DNA of 64,000 bases from Micromonospora chalcea (GCF_002926165.1 NZ_MAGP01000115.1:1-64000), one strand, 5' to 3'; shown: positions 6,682 to 16,164, counted from the first letter of the stretch. Program-made: numbers and translations. The notes: a model not told the origin generated them from the sequence alone.

Positions 6682-8574
6682 GTGAGCGACGGGGTCGAGA
6701 CGTTGGAGTTCCAGGCCGAGGCCCGTCAGCTGTTGCAGCTGATGGTGCACTCGATCTACTCGAACAAGGACGTCTTCCTGCGCGAACTGATCTCGAACGC
6801 GTCCGACGCGCTGGACAAGCTGCGGCTGGAGTCGCTCGTCGACAAGGACCTGCCGGCCGACACCTCCGACCTGCACATCGAGATCGAGGCCGACAAGGAC
6901 GCCCGTACGCTCACCGTGCGGGACAACGGCATCGGCATGACCCGTGACGAGGTGGTCCGCCTGATCGGCACCATCGCCAAGTCCGGCACCGCCGAACTGC
7001 TGCGCAAGCTGCGCGAGTCCTCCGACGCCGCCGCGTCCCAGGAGCTGATCGGCCAGTTCGGCGTCGGTTTCTACGCCACGTTCATGGTCGCCGACAAGGT
7101 GACGCTGCTGACCCGCCGCGCCGGACAGTCCGGCGGCACCCGCTGGGAGTCCACCGGCGAGGGCACGTACTCGATCGAGGAGGTCGAGGACGCACCCCAG
7201 GGCACCTCGGTCACGCTGCACCTCAAGCCCGTCGACACCGAGGACAACCTGCACGACTACACCGCCGAGTGGACGATCCGGGAGATCGTCAAGCGCTACT
7301 CCGACTTCATCTCGTGGCCGATCCGGATGACGGTCGACAAGCCCGGCGAGGACGGCGCCACCACCCGCGAGGAGCAGACGCTCAACTCGATGAAGGCGCT
7401 CTGGGCGCGCTCGCGGGACGAGGTCGACGAGGCCGAGTACAAGGAGTTCTACCGGCACGTCGCGCACGACTGGGCCGACCCGCTCGAAACCATCCACATG
7501 CGCGGCGAGGGCACCTTCGAGTACGAGGCGCTGCTGTTCCTGCCGTCGCACGCCCCGCTGGACCTGTTCTCCCCGCAGGGCCGCCGCGGCGTGCAGCTCT
7601 ACGTCAAGCGCGTGTTCATCATGGACGACTGCGACGCGCTGATGCCCAACTACCTGCGCTTCGTCAAGGGCGTGGTGGACGCGCACGACCTGTCGCTGAA
7701 CATCTCCCGGGAGATCCTCCAGCAGGACCGGCAGATCCGCGCGGTACGCCGCCGGCTGGTCAAGAAGGTCCTCGCCACGCTCAAGGACATGTCCGCCGAG
7801 TCGTACCGCACCTTCTGGACCGAGTTCGGCGCGGTGGTCAAGGAGGGTCTGCTGGAGGACCCGGACAACACCGAGACGCTGCTGGAACTGGTCCGCGCCG
7901 CCAGCACCCACGACCCGGCCGAGCCCACCACGCTGCGGGCGTACGTGGAGCGGATGAAGGACGGGCAGAGCGAGATCTACTACGCCACCGGCGAGAACCG
8001 GGCCACCATCGAGAACTCGCCGCACCTGGAGGCGTTCCGCGCCAAGGGCTACGAGGTGCTGATCCTCACCGACCCGGTGGACGAGGTGTGGGTCGAGCGC
8101 GTCGGCGCGTACGACGGCAAGACGCTGCGCTCGGTCGCCAAGGGCCAGGTGGACCTGGAGACCGAGGAGGAGAAGGAGAAGGCCGAGGCCGAACGGCAGG
8201 AGTACGCCGACCTGCTCACGTTCCTCGGCGGCGCGCTCGCCGACAGCGTCAAGGAGGTGCGCCTGTCCACCCGGCTGACCACGTCGCCGGCCTGCGTGGT
8301 GGGCGACGCGCACGACATGACGCCGACGCTGGAGAAGATGTACCGGGCGATGGGCCAGGAGGTGCCCCAGGTCAAGCGGATCCTGGAGCTGAACCCGGCC
8401 CACCCGCTGGTCACCGGGCTGCGCAAGGCGCACGGTGAGGGCGGCGACACGGCCGCGCTGACCGAGACCGCCGAGCTGCTGTACGGCATGGCGTTGCTGG
8501 CCGAGGGCGGCGAGCTGGCCGACCCGGCCCGGTTCACCCGCATCCTGGCCGACCGCCTGGCCCGCGGCCTGTAG
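6682..8574 (+). CDS. htpG: Chaperone HtpG (bacterial Hsp90)
   Basis: A 630-residue homodimeric ATP-driven chaperone of the cytosol. The GHKL ATPase domain shows all key motifs: the ELISNASDALDK helix with catalytic E35 and N39, DNGIGM (81-86) and GQFGVGFYA (124-132). Middle and C-terminal dimerisation domains follow (RGVQLYVKRVFI; later ALLEELL-type helices). The GTG start at 6682 is set by AAGGAG 5 nt upstream and by family alignment. No CIRCE or HAIR box is visible in the short leader. A long palindromic repeat 17 nt after the stop could act as its terminator. Confidence 0.97.
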   Translation: MSDGVETLEFQAEARQLLQLMVHSIYSNKDVFLRELISNASDALDKLRLESLVDKDLPADTSDLHIEIEADKDARTLTVRDNGIGMTRDEVVRLIGTIAKSGTAELLRKLRESSDAAASQELIGQFGVGFYATFMVADKVTLLTRRAGQSGGTRWESTGEGTYSIEEVEDAPQGTSVTLHLKPVDTEDNLHDYTAEWTIREIVKRYSDFISWPIRMTVDKPGEDGATTREEQTLNSMKALWARSRDEVDEAEYKEFYRHVAHDWADPLETIHMRGEGTFEYEALLFLPSHAPLDLFSPQGRRGVQLYVKRVFIMDDCDALMPNYLRFVKGVVDAHDLSLNISREILQQDRQIRAVRRRLVKKVLATLKDMSAESYRTFWTEFGAVVKEGLLEDPDNTETLLELVRAASTHDPAEPTTLRAYVERMKDGQSEIYYATGENRATIENSPHLEAFRAKGYEVLILTDPVDEVWVERVGAYDGKTLRSVAKGQVDLETEEEKEKAEAERQEYADLLTFLGGALADSVKEVRLSTRLTTSPACVVGDAHDMTPTLEKMYRAMGQEVPQVKRILELNPAHPLVTGLRKAHGEGGDTAALTETAELLYGMALLAEGGELADPARFTRILADRLARGL

Positions 8575-8591
8575 CCCGACCCGACCCGGCC

Positions 8592-8676
8592 CGCTTGATC
8601 GACTCCACTACGCCGAGGTGGCGGTATCTGGGTGCCCCCGATGCCTCCACCTCGGCGAGCTGGTGTCGATCAAGCG
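8592..8676. repeat. Palindromic repeat, copy A
   Basis: Two 30-bp arms (8592-8621 and 8647-8676) are inverted copies with four mismatches and a 25-nt loop. The outer motif is CGCTTGATCGAC and the inner end CGCCGAGGTGG. The position 17 nt after htpG suits a terminator role as well. Confidence 0.85.
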
Positions 8677-8744
8677 CCGGGAAGTCGATCCGGGTGGTTG
8701 TCGGGTCAGTCCTTCGCCGGGCTCGTGCGGGCGGCTGGCTGCCG

Positions 8745-8825
8745 CTTGATCGACACCAGCTCGCCGAAGTGGTGGTATCAGGCGGGCTCTGACCCCGCCA
8801 CTTCGCCGAGCTGGTGTTGATCACC
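8745..8825. repeat. Palindromic repeat, copy B
   Basis: Arms 8747-8775 and 8795-8823 are inverted copies with three mismatches in 29 positions. The outer motif TTGATCGACACCAGCTCGCC and the loop sequence ending TCTGACCCCGCCAC are shared with the other copies, so this is the same element as A and C. Confidence 0.85.
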
Positions 8826-9059
8826 TGGGGCGTCCCGGAATGAGGAAGATCGATCCCAGCTGGAGGGACGCTCGGGGCTCTAGATGAGTGAGGGCTCTGG
8901 CGGAGATGGTCTTGCGGGCCCGCGTCGGCGGGGCGGCCCTAATGCGCAGGTGTCGAGCGGGTGGATCTGACGGAGCGCCGCTTGGCGAGCGTCGGCTGAT
9001 GTCGGGCTCTTGTCGAAGGCTGTTGATCGGCTGTGTCCGGGCGGTTGTCGTGGCTTGTG

Positions 9060-9128
9060 CTTGATCGACACCATTGCGCCGAAGTGGCGGCATCGGACGG
9101 GTTCTGACCCCGCCACCTCGGCGAGACG
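9060..9128. repeat. Palindromic repeat, copy C (one arm decayed)
   Basis: The left arm (from 9061, TTGATCGACACCATTGCGCC) and the inner half of the right arm (GCCACCTCGGCGAG) match copies A and B, and the loop again ends in TCTGACCCCGCCAC. The outer part of the right arm has diverged. It ends just before the stop codon of the SDR gene. Confidence 0.75.
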
Positions 9129-9135
9129 GGTCTGT

Positions 9136-9834
9136 TCAGGGGAGGGCGGGATAGAGCGCTGCCACCCCACCGGACAGCCCCGCCTGGACCCGGCGGGCGA
9201 CGTCGTCGGCCAGGATCTCGTAGCTGCCGGACTCGATGCCGTCGGCAGCGAGCCGGGCGACGTCGGCCGGGTGGGCCTTCGGGCCGGGCACGGCGGCGGC
9301 CATCTCGGTGTCCATGTAGCCCACGTGCAGCCCGGCGACCCGGACGCCCCGGCCGGCCAGTTCCAGGCGCAGCGCGTTCGTCATCGACCACTCGGCGGCC
9401 TTGGCCGCGCCGTACGCGCCGACGCCGGGGATCGTGAACCAGGACAGCGCCGACAGCACGTTCAGGATCGTGCCGCCGCCGTTCGCCGCGATCCGGGGCG
9501 CGAACGCGCGTACCACCGACAGCGTGCCGAGGTAGTGCGTCTCCAGCTCCAGCCGGATCTGCGCGAGGTCACCGTCGAGCAGGTCGGCGCCGGTGCTCAC
9601 GCCGGCGTTGTTCACGAGCAGCGTCACGTCACCGGCCCGCTCCGCGGCGGCGGCCACCGAGGCGGGGTCGGTGATGTCGAGGCGTACCGGGGTGACGCCG
9701 GGCAGGTCGACGGTGTCCGGGTTGCGGGCGCCGGCCCAGACGGTGGCGCCGCGCGCGACGAGTTCGGCGGCCAGGTGCCGGCCGAAGCCGCGGTTGGCGC
9801 CGGTGACCAGGGCGGTGCTTCCAGCGATCTTCAT
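9136..9834 (-). CDS. Short-chain dehydrogenase/reductase
   Basis: A 232-residue classical SDR oxidoreductase. The Rossmann cofactor loop TGANRGFGRHLA is at about 10-21, NNAG follows the fourth strand, and the active-site pair is in GAYGAAKAAEW (YxxxK). The basic residue pattern after strand 2 (ARNPDT) suggests NADP(H), though weakly. It lies 33 bp behind an HxlR regulator in the same direction and is probably one transcript with it, so it may be part of an electrophile or quinone stress response. The substrate is unknown. Confidence 0.9.
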   Translation of the reverse strand: MKIAGSTALVTGANRGFGRHLAAELVARGATVWAGARNPDTVDLPGVTPVRLDITDPASVAAAAERAGDVTLLVNNAGVSTGADLLDGDLAQIRLELETHYLGTLSVVRAFAPRIAANGGGTILNVLSALSWFTIPGVGAYGAAKAAEWSMTNALRLELAGRGVRVAGLHVGYMDTEMAAAVPGPKAHPADVARLAADGIESGSYEILADDVARRVQAGLSGGVAALYPALP

Positions 9835-9867
9835 GTCTCGCTCCGAGGGGTGGGAAAGGAAGGTGGG

Positions 9868-10344
9868 TCAGGCGGACAGCAGGCCCGGACCGGGCAGGAC
9901 GGCCAGCTCGCCGGGCGGTACGTCGTGTCCGGCGTCGCAGCGCAGCCGGGCGTGCACGGCTGCGCCGCACTCGTCGTGGGTCAGCCGGACGGCCGGGCCG
10001 GCCTCGTCGGCGGCGTACGTGTCGCCCCACTGCCGCAGCGCGACCAGCACCGGGATCAGGTCGCTGCCCTTGGCGGTGAGCACGTACTCGTCGCGGGTGC
10101 GCTGCCCGGGCTCGCGGTAGGGGCGCCGGTCGAGCAGCCCGTCGGCGACGAGCTGCTTGAGGCGTGCGGCGGCGACGGGCTCGCTGACGCCGACCCGCCG
10201 CGCGAAGTCGTCGAAGCGGCGGGTGCCGAACGACGCCTCGCGCAGCAGGAGCAGCGTGGTGCGGTTGCCGACCACCTCCAGCGCCCGGGCGATCGAGCAG
10301 TTGGCGGTGGACCAGGAGTCACGCTGCGCAAGGAGGTCCGTCAT
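9868..10344 (-). CDS. HxlR-family transcriptional regulator
   Basis: A 158-residue winged-helix regulator. The N-terminus has the HxlR hallmark Cys in TANCSIARALEVVG (C16), followed by the winged helix (TTLLLLREASFGTRRFDDFARR, then SEPVAAARLKQLV and a DEYVLTAKG wing). Members such as HypR and QorR sense electrophiles, quinones or thiol stress through such a Cys. The C-terminal half carries two further Cys (ECGAA and RCDAG). It is followed by an SDR gene and preceded by its own palindromic operator. Confidence 0.9.
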   Translation of the reverse strand: MTDLLAQRDSWSTANCSIARALEVVGNRTTLLLLREASFGTRRFDDFARRVGVSEPVAAARLKQLVADGLLDRRPYREPGQRTRDEYVLTAKGSDLIPVLVALRQWGDTYAADEAGPAVRLTHDECGAAVHARLRCDAGHDVPPGELAVLPGPGLLSA

Positions 10345-10361
10345 GGCGTCGACGGTACCCC

Positions 10362-10385
10362 CTGACTTAGGAAATCAAAAGTCAG
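10362..10385. promoter_or_regulatory. Inverted repeat upstream of the HxlR gene
   Basis: CTGACTT (10362-10368) and AAGTCAG (10379-10385) form a perfect inverted repeat with a 10-bp AT-rich spacer, 18 bp before the HxlR start. The spacing puts the half-sites one helical turn apart or a little more, as for a dimeric winged-helix regulator, so autoregulation is likely. Confidence 0.6.
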
Positions 10386-10390
10386 CTACC

Positions 10391-11953
10391 TCACAGCTGG
10401 CCGGGGAAGAAGCCGTGCCGGGCCAGCGGCTCGACGATCTGGTGCTCCTCGTACGACAGGTGCGACAGCAGCGTGTCGGTGAGCAGGTCCACCGCCTCCT
10501 GGAGCTGCGTGAAGTCGCCGGGCCGGTGGACCAGTTCCACGAGCGCCCGGTCGACGCCCTCCACCACCCCGTGGATCACCACGTGTTCCTCCTCGAGGCG
10601 GTCGAGCACGGCCGCCAGCCCGGCCTCGGAGCGGCGCAGGTGCGGGAAGATCGAGGCGTCCTCCAGCCCGTGGTGCTGGGTGACCATGGTGCAGTAGGCC
10701 GCGCAGTACGCCCCGAGCGTCCAGTTGTTCTGCCGCATGGTCATCTCGTTGAGCGCCGCCCGCGCCCGGCCCGGCGACACGGTGCCCCGCTTGACCTGTT
10801 CCAGCAGGTCGCGCACCTGGGCCAGCTCCTGGCGCAGGTGGTCGTGCACGTCCACCAGGTGCTGCCCGGCGGCCTGCCCCCGGGGTGGGTAGACCTGGCC
10901 GGCCGGAGGCGGCGGGGCGGTCGGCCGGGTCGACTCGTCCCAGGGGCGGCGCGCGCTCAGACGTACCCCCGGGTCGGGGCCGGGGGTGACCGCCAGCGTG
11001 GCCGCGCCGCCGGTGGCGGCCGTGTCGTCGGCGACCGCGCGGGCCCCGCTGCCGGGCGCGGTGCGCTCGGCGGCGACGAGTTCGCGGACCGCCGGCGCGA
11101 CCTCCTGGGCGAAGATCTGGATCGCGCGCGGCTCGTCGCTGCCGAGGATGAACGTGGTGATGCCGTGCTCCAGCGTGAGCCCGGCCAGCTCCTCCACCCA
11201 CTGCTCCGGCGGGCCGGCCAGGAAGCCGGCCGACGAGCGGGCGAACGTGCCGGTCACGTTGAGCATGCGGCGGATCTCGGCCGGGTCGCGCCCGGCGGCC
11301 TGCGCGCCCTCGTCCACGAGCGCGTTCAGGGCGGGCAGCTCGTCGGGGCCCTTGGGCAGGTAGGACAGGGAGGGCAGCCAGCCGTCCGCGGCGCGGCCGA
11401 CCAGGCGCAGCATGCGCGGCTTGTACGCGCCGACCCAGATGCCCACCTGATGCGCGGGCGCCGGACCGCGCTTGGCGCCGACCACCCGGTAGTGCTCGCC
11501 GTCGACGCGGATCATGCCGCGGCGGTCGGTGTCCCAGACCTCGCGGATCACCCGGATCGCCTCGTCCAGGGCCTCGACCGCCGCGCCGGGGGACAGGCGC
11601 CGCCCGCCCGTCGCCTCGATCGCGTCCCAGAACGCACCCGCGCCGAGTCCCATCTCGACCCGGCCGCCGGTGAGCAGGTCCAGGCTGGCCATGCTGCGGG
11701 CCAGCACCACCGGCTGGCGCAGCGGCAGGTTGAGCACGTTGCCGGCCAGGCGGATGCGCTCGGTGACGGCGGCCACGTAGGACATCAGCGTCCAGGTGTC
11801 CAGGAACCCCGGCTGGTACGGGTGGTCCTGGAACGTGACCAGGTCCAGCCCGACCTGTTCGCAGAGCGTGGCCAGCGCCACCACCTGGTCGGGCTGCCCG
11901 GCGGCGGGCGTGATGAAGCCGCCGAAGGTGAGCTCGTGTCCGTGATCGGTCAT
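10391..11953 (-). CDS. Luciferase-like (LLM) flavin monooxygenase fused to a hemerythrin domain
   Basis: A 520-residue two-domain protein. Residues about 5-305 form an F420/FMN-dependent luciferase-like TIM barrel (FQDHPYQPGFLDTW, LAGNVLNLPLRQPVVLARSMASLD, GAYKPRMLRLVGRAADGW). After a Pro/Ala-rich linker (about 310-360) comes a four-helix hemerythrin-like domain (363-520) with metal ligands at H370, H427/H428, E431, H457 in EEEH, and H498 and E502 in HLSYEE. That domain may bind a di-iron centre and sense or deliver O2, NO or redox state to the flavin part. I start at the ATG at 11953, preceded by GGGAGGGG. It reads towards the HxlR-SDR pair. Confidence 0.88.
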   Translation of the reverse strand: MTDHGHELTFGGFITPAAGQPDQVVALATLCEQVGLDLVTFQDHPYQPGFLDTWTLMSYVAAVTERIRLAGNVLNLPLRQPVVLARSMASLDLLTGGRVEMGLGAGAFWDAIEATGGRRLSPGAAVEALDEAIRVIREVWDTDRRGMIRVDGEHYRVVGAKRGPAPAHQVGIWVGAYKPRMLRLVGRAADGWLPSLSYLPKGPDELPALNALVDEGAQAAGRDPAEIRRMLNVTGTFARSSAGFLAGPPEQWVEELAGLTLEHGITTFILGSDEPRAIQIFAQEVAPAVRELVAAERTAPGSGARAVADDTAATGGAATLAVTPGPDPGVRLSARRPWDESTRPTAPPPPAGQVYPPRGQAAGQHLVDVHDHLRQELAQVRDLLEQVKRGTVSPGRARAALNEMTMRQNNWTLGAYCAAYCTMVTQHHGLEDASIFPHLRRSEAGLAAVLDRLEEEHVVIHGVVEGVDRALVELVHRPGDFTQLQEAVDLLTDTLLSHLSYEEHQIVEPLARHGFFPGQL

Positions 11954-12104
11954 CCGTCCCGCCCCTCCCGTGATCTTGCTCGGCCCTGCCACGGTAGCTC
12001 CACAGGTGGTAGCCCGGCCGGGTGAACACCGTCACAAGAAGTGGACGATCGTCGCAAACCGTCCTTAGCGTCGGTTTCGTTCGCATTCGCGGGCACCGCG
12101 GGCC

Positions 12105-12929
<825 letters not shown>

Positions 12930-12935
12930 TCTGGT

Positions 12936-12973
12936 CCGGACGCCCGGCCGGTTCGACCCGGCCGGGCGTCCGG
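12936..12973 (+). terminator. Strong hairpin terminator after the Rpf gene
   Basis: A perfect 16-bp stem (12936-12951 with 12958-12973) and a TTCGAC loop start 6 nt after the Rpf stop codon. Confidence 0.8.
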
Positions 12974-13112
12974 CCGCCCGCGACACGCCGCGCCGCCGGT
13001 GTCCGGCCTGCTCGCGGCGCCGGACGCCACCCGTGACGGCCGCTGACCGCGATTCGTCGGAGCCGGTTGCTAGGGTCACGATGATCGGCTCAGACGTGAA
13101 GAAAGCGCGGAA

Positions 13113-13562
13113 ATGACCAACGATCCGTTCTCGGCGGCCGCGAGCATCGACGAACTGCTGACCCGCACGCAGCAGGCGCTCACCGCGATGCGCTCCCGGG
13201 CCTCGGAGCACGCCGACGGCGAGCCGGGCGACCTGCTGCGCGCCGAGGGCACCGCAGCCGACGGCCGGGTCCGCGCGGTCGCCGTTCAGGGTGGCCGGCT
13301 GGATTCCGTGACGATCGACCCGGACTTGGCCGGCGAGCCCCTCGACGTCCTCTGCGGACATGTCACCGCCGCCGCCAACGCCGCGCTGTCCGAGCTGGAC
13401 GCCCGGGTCAGCGCGTCGGCGCGGGCCGACGCCGACGCGCTCGCCGCCCGGCTCGGCAGCATGGGTGACCAGGCCGAGCTGTTCGGTCGCGCGATGCACG
13501 AGGCGGCCGCGCGGATCCACCGCGACCGCGGCACGGCGTCCCAGGCCGGGCGTCCGGCCTGA
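13113..13562 (+). CDS. YbaB/EbfC-type DNA-binding family protein
   Basis: A 149-residue small protein with the YbaB/EbfC core at about 50-95 (GRVRAVAVQGGRLDSVTIDP, then LCGHVTAAANAALSE). Helical extensions lie at both ends: an N-terminal helix DELLTRTQQALTAMRSRA and a C-terminal Ala/Arg helix. Canonical YbaB proteins are nucleoid-associated. Actinobacterial paralogues of this length are often found with secretion or ESX-like genes, but none is nearby here. It stands alone after the Rpf terminator, so its role is open. Confidence 0.75.
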   Translation: MTNDPFSAAASIDELLTRTQQALTAMRSRASEHADGEPGDLLRAEGTAADGRVRAVAVQGGRLDSVTIDPDLAGEPLDVLCGHVTAAANAALSELDARVSASARADADALAARLGSMGDQAELFGRAMHEAAARIHRDRGTASQAGRPA

Positions 13563-13696
13563 CCCGACCGCACACGGCCCGGCACGACGCGGCGCCGCCC
13601 CGGCACGCGGCGGCGGCCAGGCGCGACGCGGCACCGCCCGGCACGACGAGGCGGCCGGCCGCCGGGAGGACGACGACCGGCCGCGCTACGCCACGG

Positions 13697-15760
13697 TCAG
13701 CTCAGGGTGACCGCGGTGTCGTCGACGACGAAGGACGTCTGCAGTGAGCTGTCCTCCACGCCGCTGAACGAGATGGTCGCCGTGGTGCCTGCGAGCGACG
13801 AGATGTCGAAGGACCGCTGCACGTAGCCGGTGGCCTTGTTCAGGTTGGAGTAGGTGGCCAGCGTGGTGCTGCCGGCCTTGACGGTGAGCTTGTCGTACGC
13901 GGTGCCGGTGGTCGTCTCCGCGCTGTCGATGTGCAGCCAGAAGCTGAACGTCGCGCGGCATCCGGCCGGGATCGTCACCGACTGACTGAGCGTGTCGGTG
14001 TGCGACGAGCCGTACCCGTCCAGCCACGCCTTGTACGAGCCGCCGTGCGCGGCCTGGCCGCTGTCGGTGGTGATGACGCCGGACGAGGCGGTCCAGCTCA
14101 CGTTGCCCGACTCGAAGCCGGGGTTGGCGAGCTTGTTGCCGGAGCAGCCGCCCGACGGCGGGGTGGTGGTGGCGGTCGGCGTGGGCGTCGGGGTGCCGCC
14201 GGCGCAGGTCGGCTCACCCGACTGGGCCGGTACGCTGACCGCCGCCCAGGCCGCCTTGACCGCGTTGAACTCGGTGCAGCTGCTCGGGTAGAGGTTCTTC
14301 GCCGCCTGCAACGTCCAGACGCGGTACTTCAGGTAGGACGAGGACGACGTCTTCAGCAGCATGGCGTTGTACATGATCTTGATGGCCTTCTGGATGCCCA
14401 GGCCGCTCACGCTGCTGCTGTTGCAGGTCGAGCTGGACGGCTGCCCGTTGGTCGGGCTGCTGCCGTTGGCCAGCAGGTAGAACCAGTGGTTGCCGGGCCC
14501 GGCCGCGGCGTGCACCTCGGTCGACGGGATGCTGCTGGAGTAGCAGTTCGGGTCGCCGAGCGCCGACGGGTTGTACATGTTGCGGATCGGGCCGGAGCCG
14601 ACCAGGTTGATCTTCTCGCCGACCAGGAAGTCCGGCGCGTCGTAGCTGGACGGCTCGTTGGCGAACCACTCGGTGGCCGCGCCGAACGTGTCCGCCACGA
14701 ACTCCTGCGTGCCGCCGCCGGAGATGCCGCCGGGGGTGTTGTCGTCGATGCCGTGGCCGATCTCGTGCGCCACCACGTCCAGCGAGCCGATCCACTGACC
14801 GGCGGTGTTCTTGCCGATCTGCACCTGGCTGCCGTCGTAGTAGGCGTTCTGGTCGTTGAGGCCCACCCGGATCGGCCAGTAGCCGCCGTTGCCGTTGGCG
14901 CCGTTGCGGCCCAGCCACTGGGCGAGCATCTTGTGCTCGGTCTGCGCGGAGAAAAGCGCGTCCACGCAGCCGGTCTCCTTGTTCGTGGCGGTGCCGTTGC
15001 CCCACACGTCGTCGGAGCCGCTGAACGTGGTGTTGTTCGCCGCGTCCTGGCAGCTCAGGTTCGTGACGGTCGGGTCCTTCATGGTGTACGTGGAGCCCGA
15101 CTGGGTGGTGTTGAGCGTGAGCGGGCTGGGCCCGTTCCAGGCGCCGGTGCCGGTGCCGCGTACCACGTGCTCCTGCTTGCGCAGGACCGCGCCGGTACGG
15201 GCGTCGACGTCGACGGTGAGCCGGCTCGGGCCGTCCGCGCTGGTGCCACGTACCGTGGTCTCCCAGGCGAGCGCCGGTGCGGCGCCGAGCGTGTAGACGA
15301 CGAGCGTGGTGCCCTCGACGGCGCTGACGGTCTTGAGCTGGGCGCGCGCCGTGGCCGCGGCGGCGGCCTGGGTCAGCGCGGGCGTGGTGGCGAGGGCGCC
15401 GATCGGCCGCTGCTGGGCGACCGAGGCGTACTTGAGGTTGCCGGCGGAGTCGGTGGCCAGCACGAAGTCGCCGCCGACCACGGGCAGGCCCTTGTAGGTG
15501 CGCTCGTACGGCACGTACTGGGTGCCCTCGGAGGAGATGACCGGCTTCTGGACGAACGCGTCGTCGGAACCGGCCTGGAGGTAGGCGGGGCGGTTCGCGA
15601 CCAGCGCGCGGGTCGAGTCGGCGGCGGCTGCTCGGGCCTGGGCCGGGTTGGGGGCGGCGGGCCCGGGTGGCGCGGCCTGCACGGCCGCGGCGGTGCCGGC
15701 GGCGATGACGCCGGCCGCCGCCGCGCCGGTGAGCGCGGCGAGGCGAGGTGAGAGTTTCAC
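13697..15760 (-). CDS. Secreted M4 (thermolysin-family) metalloprotease with C-terminal jelly-roll domain
   Basis: A 687-residue pre-pro-protease for extracellular proteins. The signal peptide spans about 1-30, followed by an FTP/PepSY propeptide to about 200. The M4 catalytic domain (about 205-530) has the zinc motif HEIGH (332-336), third ligand E353 in GGTQEFVADTFG, and downstream the active-site His region (STEVHAAAGPGNHWFYLL). A Thr/Pro linker joins a C-terminal beta-sandwich (about 545-687; NPGFESGNVSW and SFWLHIDSAE) like those used for substrate or wall binding. I chose the GTG at 15760 because AGGAG precedes it and a signal peptide starts there. Confidence 0.93.
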   Translation of the reverse strand: MKLSPRLAALTGAAAAGVIAAGTAAAVQAAPPGPAAPNPAQARAAAADSTRALVANRPAYLQAGSDDAFVQKPVISSEGTQYVPYERTYKGLPVVGGDFVLATDSAGNLKYASVAQQRPIGALATTPALTQAAAAATARAQLKTVSAVEGTTLVVYTLGAAPALAWETTVRGTSADGPSRLTVDVDARTGAVLRKQEHVVRGTGTGAWNGPSPLTLNTTQSGSTYTMKDPTVTNLSCQDAANNTTFSGSDDVWGNGTATNKETGCVDALFSAQTEHKMLAQWLGRNGANGNGGYWPIRVGLNDQNAYYDGSQVQIGKNTAGQWIGSLDVVAHEIGHGIDDNTPGGISGGGTQEFVADTFGAATEWFANEPSSYDAPDFLVGEKINLVGSGPIRNMYNPSALGDPNCYSSSIPSTEVHAAAGPGNHWFYLLANGSSPTNGQPSSSTCNSSSVSGLGIQKAIKIMYNAMLLKTSSSSYLKYRVWTLQAAKNLYPSSCTEFNAVKAAWAAVSVPAQSGEPTCAGGTPTPTPTATTTPPSGGCSGNKLANPGFESGNVSWTASSGVITTDSGQAAHGGSYKAWLDGYGSSHTDTLSQSVTIPAGCRATFSFWLHIDSAETTTGTAYDKLTVKAGSTTLATYSNLNKATGYVQRSFDISSLAGTTATISFSGVEDSSLQTSFVVDDTAVTLS

Positions 15761-16164
15761 GGAGGTTTGCTCCTGTTCTACAGGCGCGCCGCACGAGCCC
15801 GGTGGGGACGGGCGGCGCGGTGGTGCGAGGCAGGGTGACGGCCGGTCACCGGAGCTGCCGGCGTGGCTCCGGGTCGACAGATCGACCGTCGCGATTCGCC
15901 GGGGGTCGGCGGTTCGCTGGTGCACAATCACACGCCGCGCGAGCCGTGAGCAATGGGTGACCTGGGCAACGGCTGGCAGTCGGGCGTGTCGCCGCGCGTG
16001 TCGTCACAGGCAACCATGATCTTCAATAGGCCCTGATCAGGGCGAACATCGCCGACAGTGGATGGGGGCCCGTGCAAATTGCGGACGTTGCCTATGTGCG
16101 CGAATGGCGCACATAGACGCGAGGCCGCCGCCGCACGCGGGCCGCCACCGCGCGGCCGGGTACG
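15761..16164. other. 404-bp intergenic region between PBP and M4 protease genes, with two palindromes
   Basis: No gene is credible here. It must hold the M4 promoter and the end of the PBP transcript. Two perfect palindromes stand out: GCCCTGATCAGGGC (16030-16043), with no spacer, and CTATGTGCGC-gaatg-GCGCACATAG (16092-16116), 49 nt past the PBP stop. The second may be the PBP terminator, an operator, or both. I could not place a convincing -35/-10 pair. Confidence 0.5.
16092..16116. repeat. Perfect 10-bp inverted repeat (terminator or operator)
   Basis: CTATGTGCGC and GCGCACATAG flank a 5-nt loop. The stem is unusually AT-containing for this genome, and its TATGTGCGC arms look more like a regulator site than the GC-only terminators elsewhere in the window. 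It is close enough to the PBP stop to end that transcript. Confidence 0.6.

Larger units (their letters stand above)
8575..9135. other. Gene-free 561-bp stretch between htpG and the SDR gene
   Basis: I find no credible coding region or RNA gene. The stretch holds three copies of a palindromic repeat (8592-8676, 8745-8825, 9060-9128) and unremarkable spacer, including 8830-9055, where I see nothing. All three repeats can form long hairpins and may insulate the convergent htpG and SDR transcripts. Confidence 0.6.

Noticed and set aside
6541..8433. A 630-residue open frame antisense to htpG
   Set aside because: The plus strand codes for a complete HtpG with every motif. The antisense frame has low-complexity Val/Asp/Leu/Gly composition and no motif.
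8575..9135. CRISPR array
   Set aside because: The repeats are long imperfect palindromes with irregular spacing, not short direct repeats with uniform spacers, and there are no cas genes.
13649..13690. Terminator between the YbaB-like gene and the M4 protease gene
   Set aside because: The region contains short GGCGGCC-GGCCGCC palindromes, but no stem with a proper loop clearly better than the background of this GC-rich sequence.
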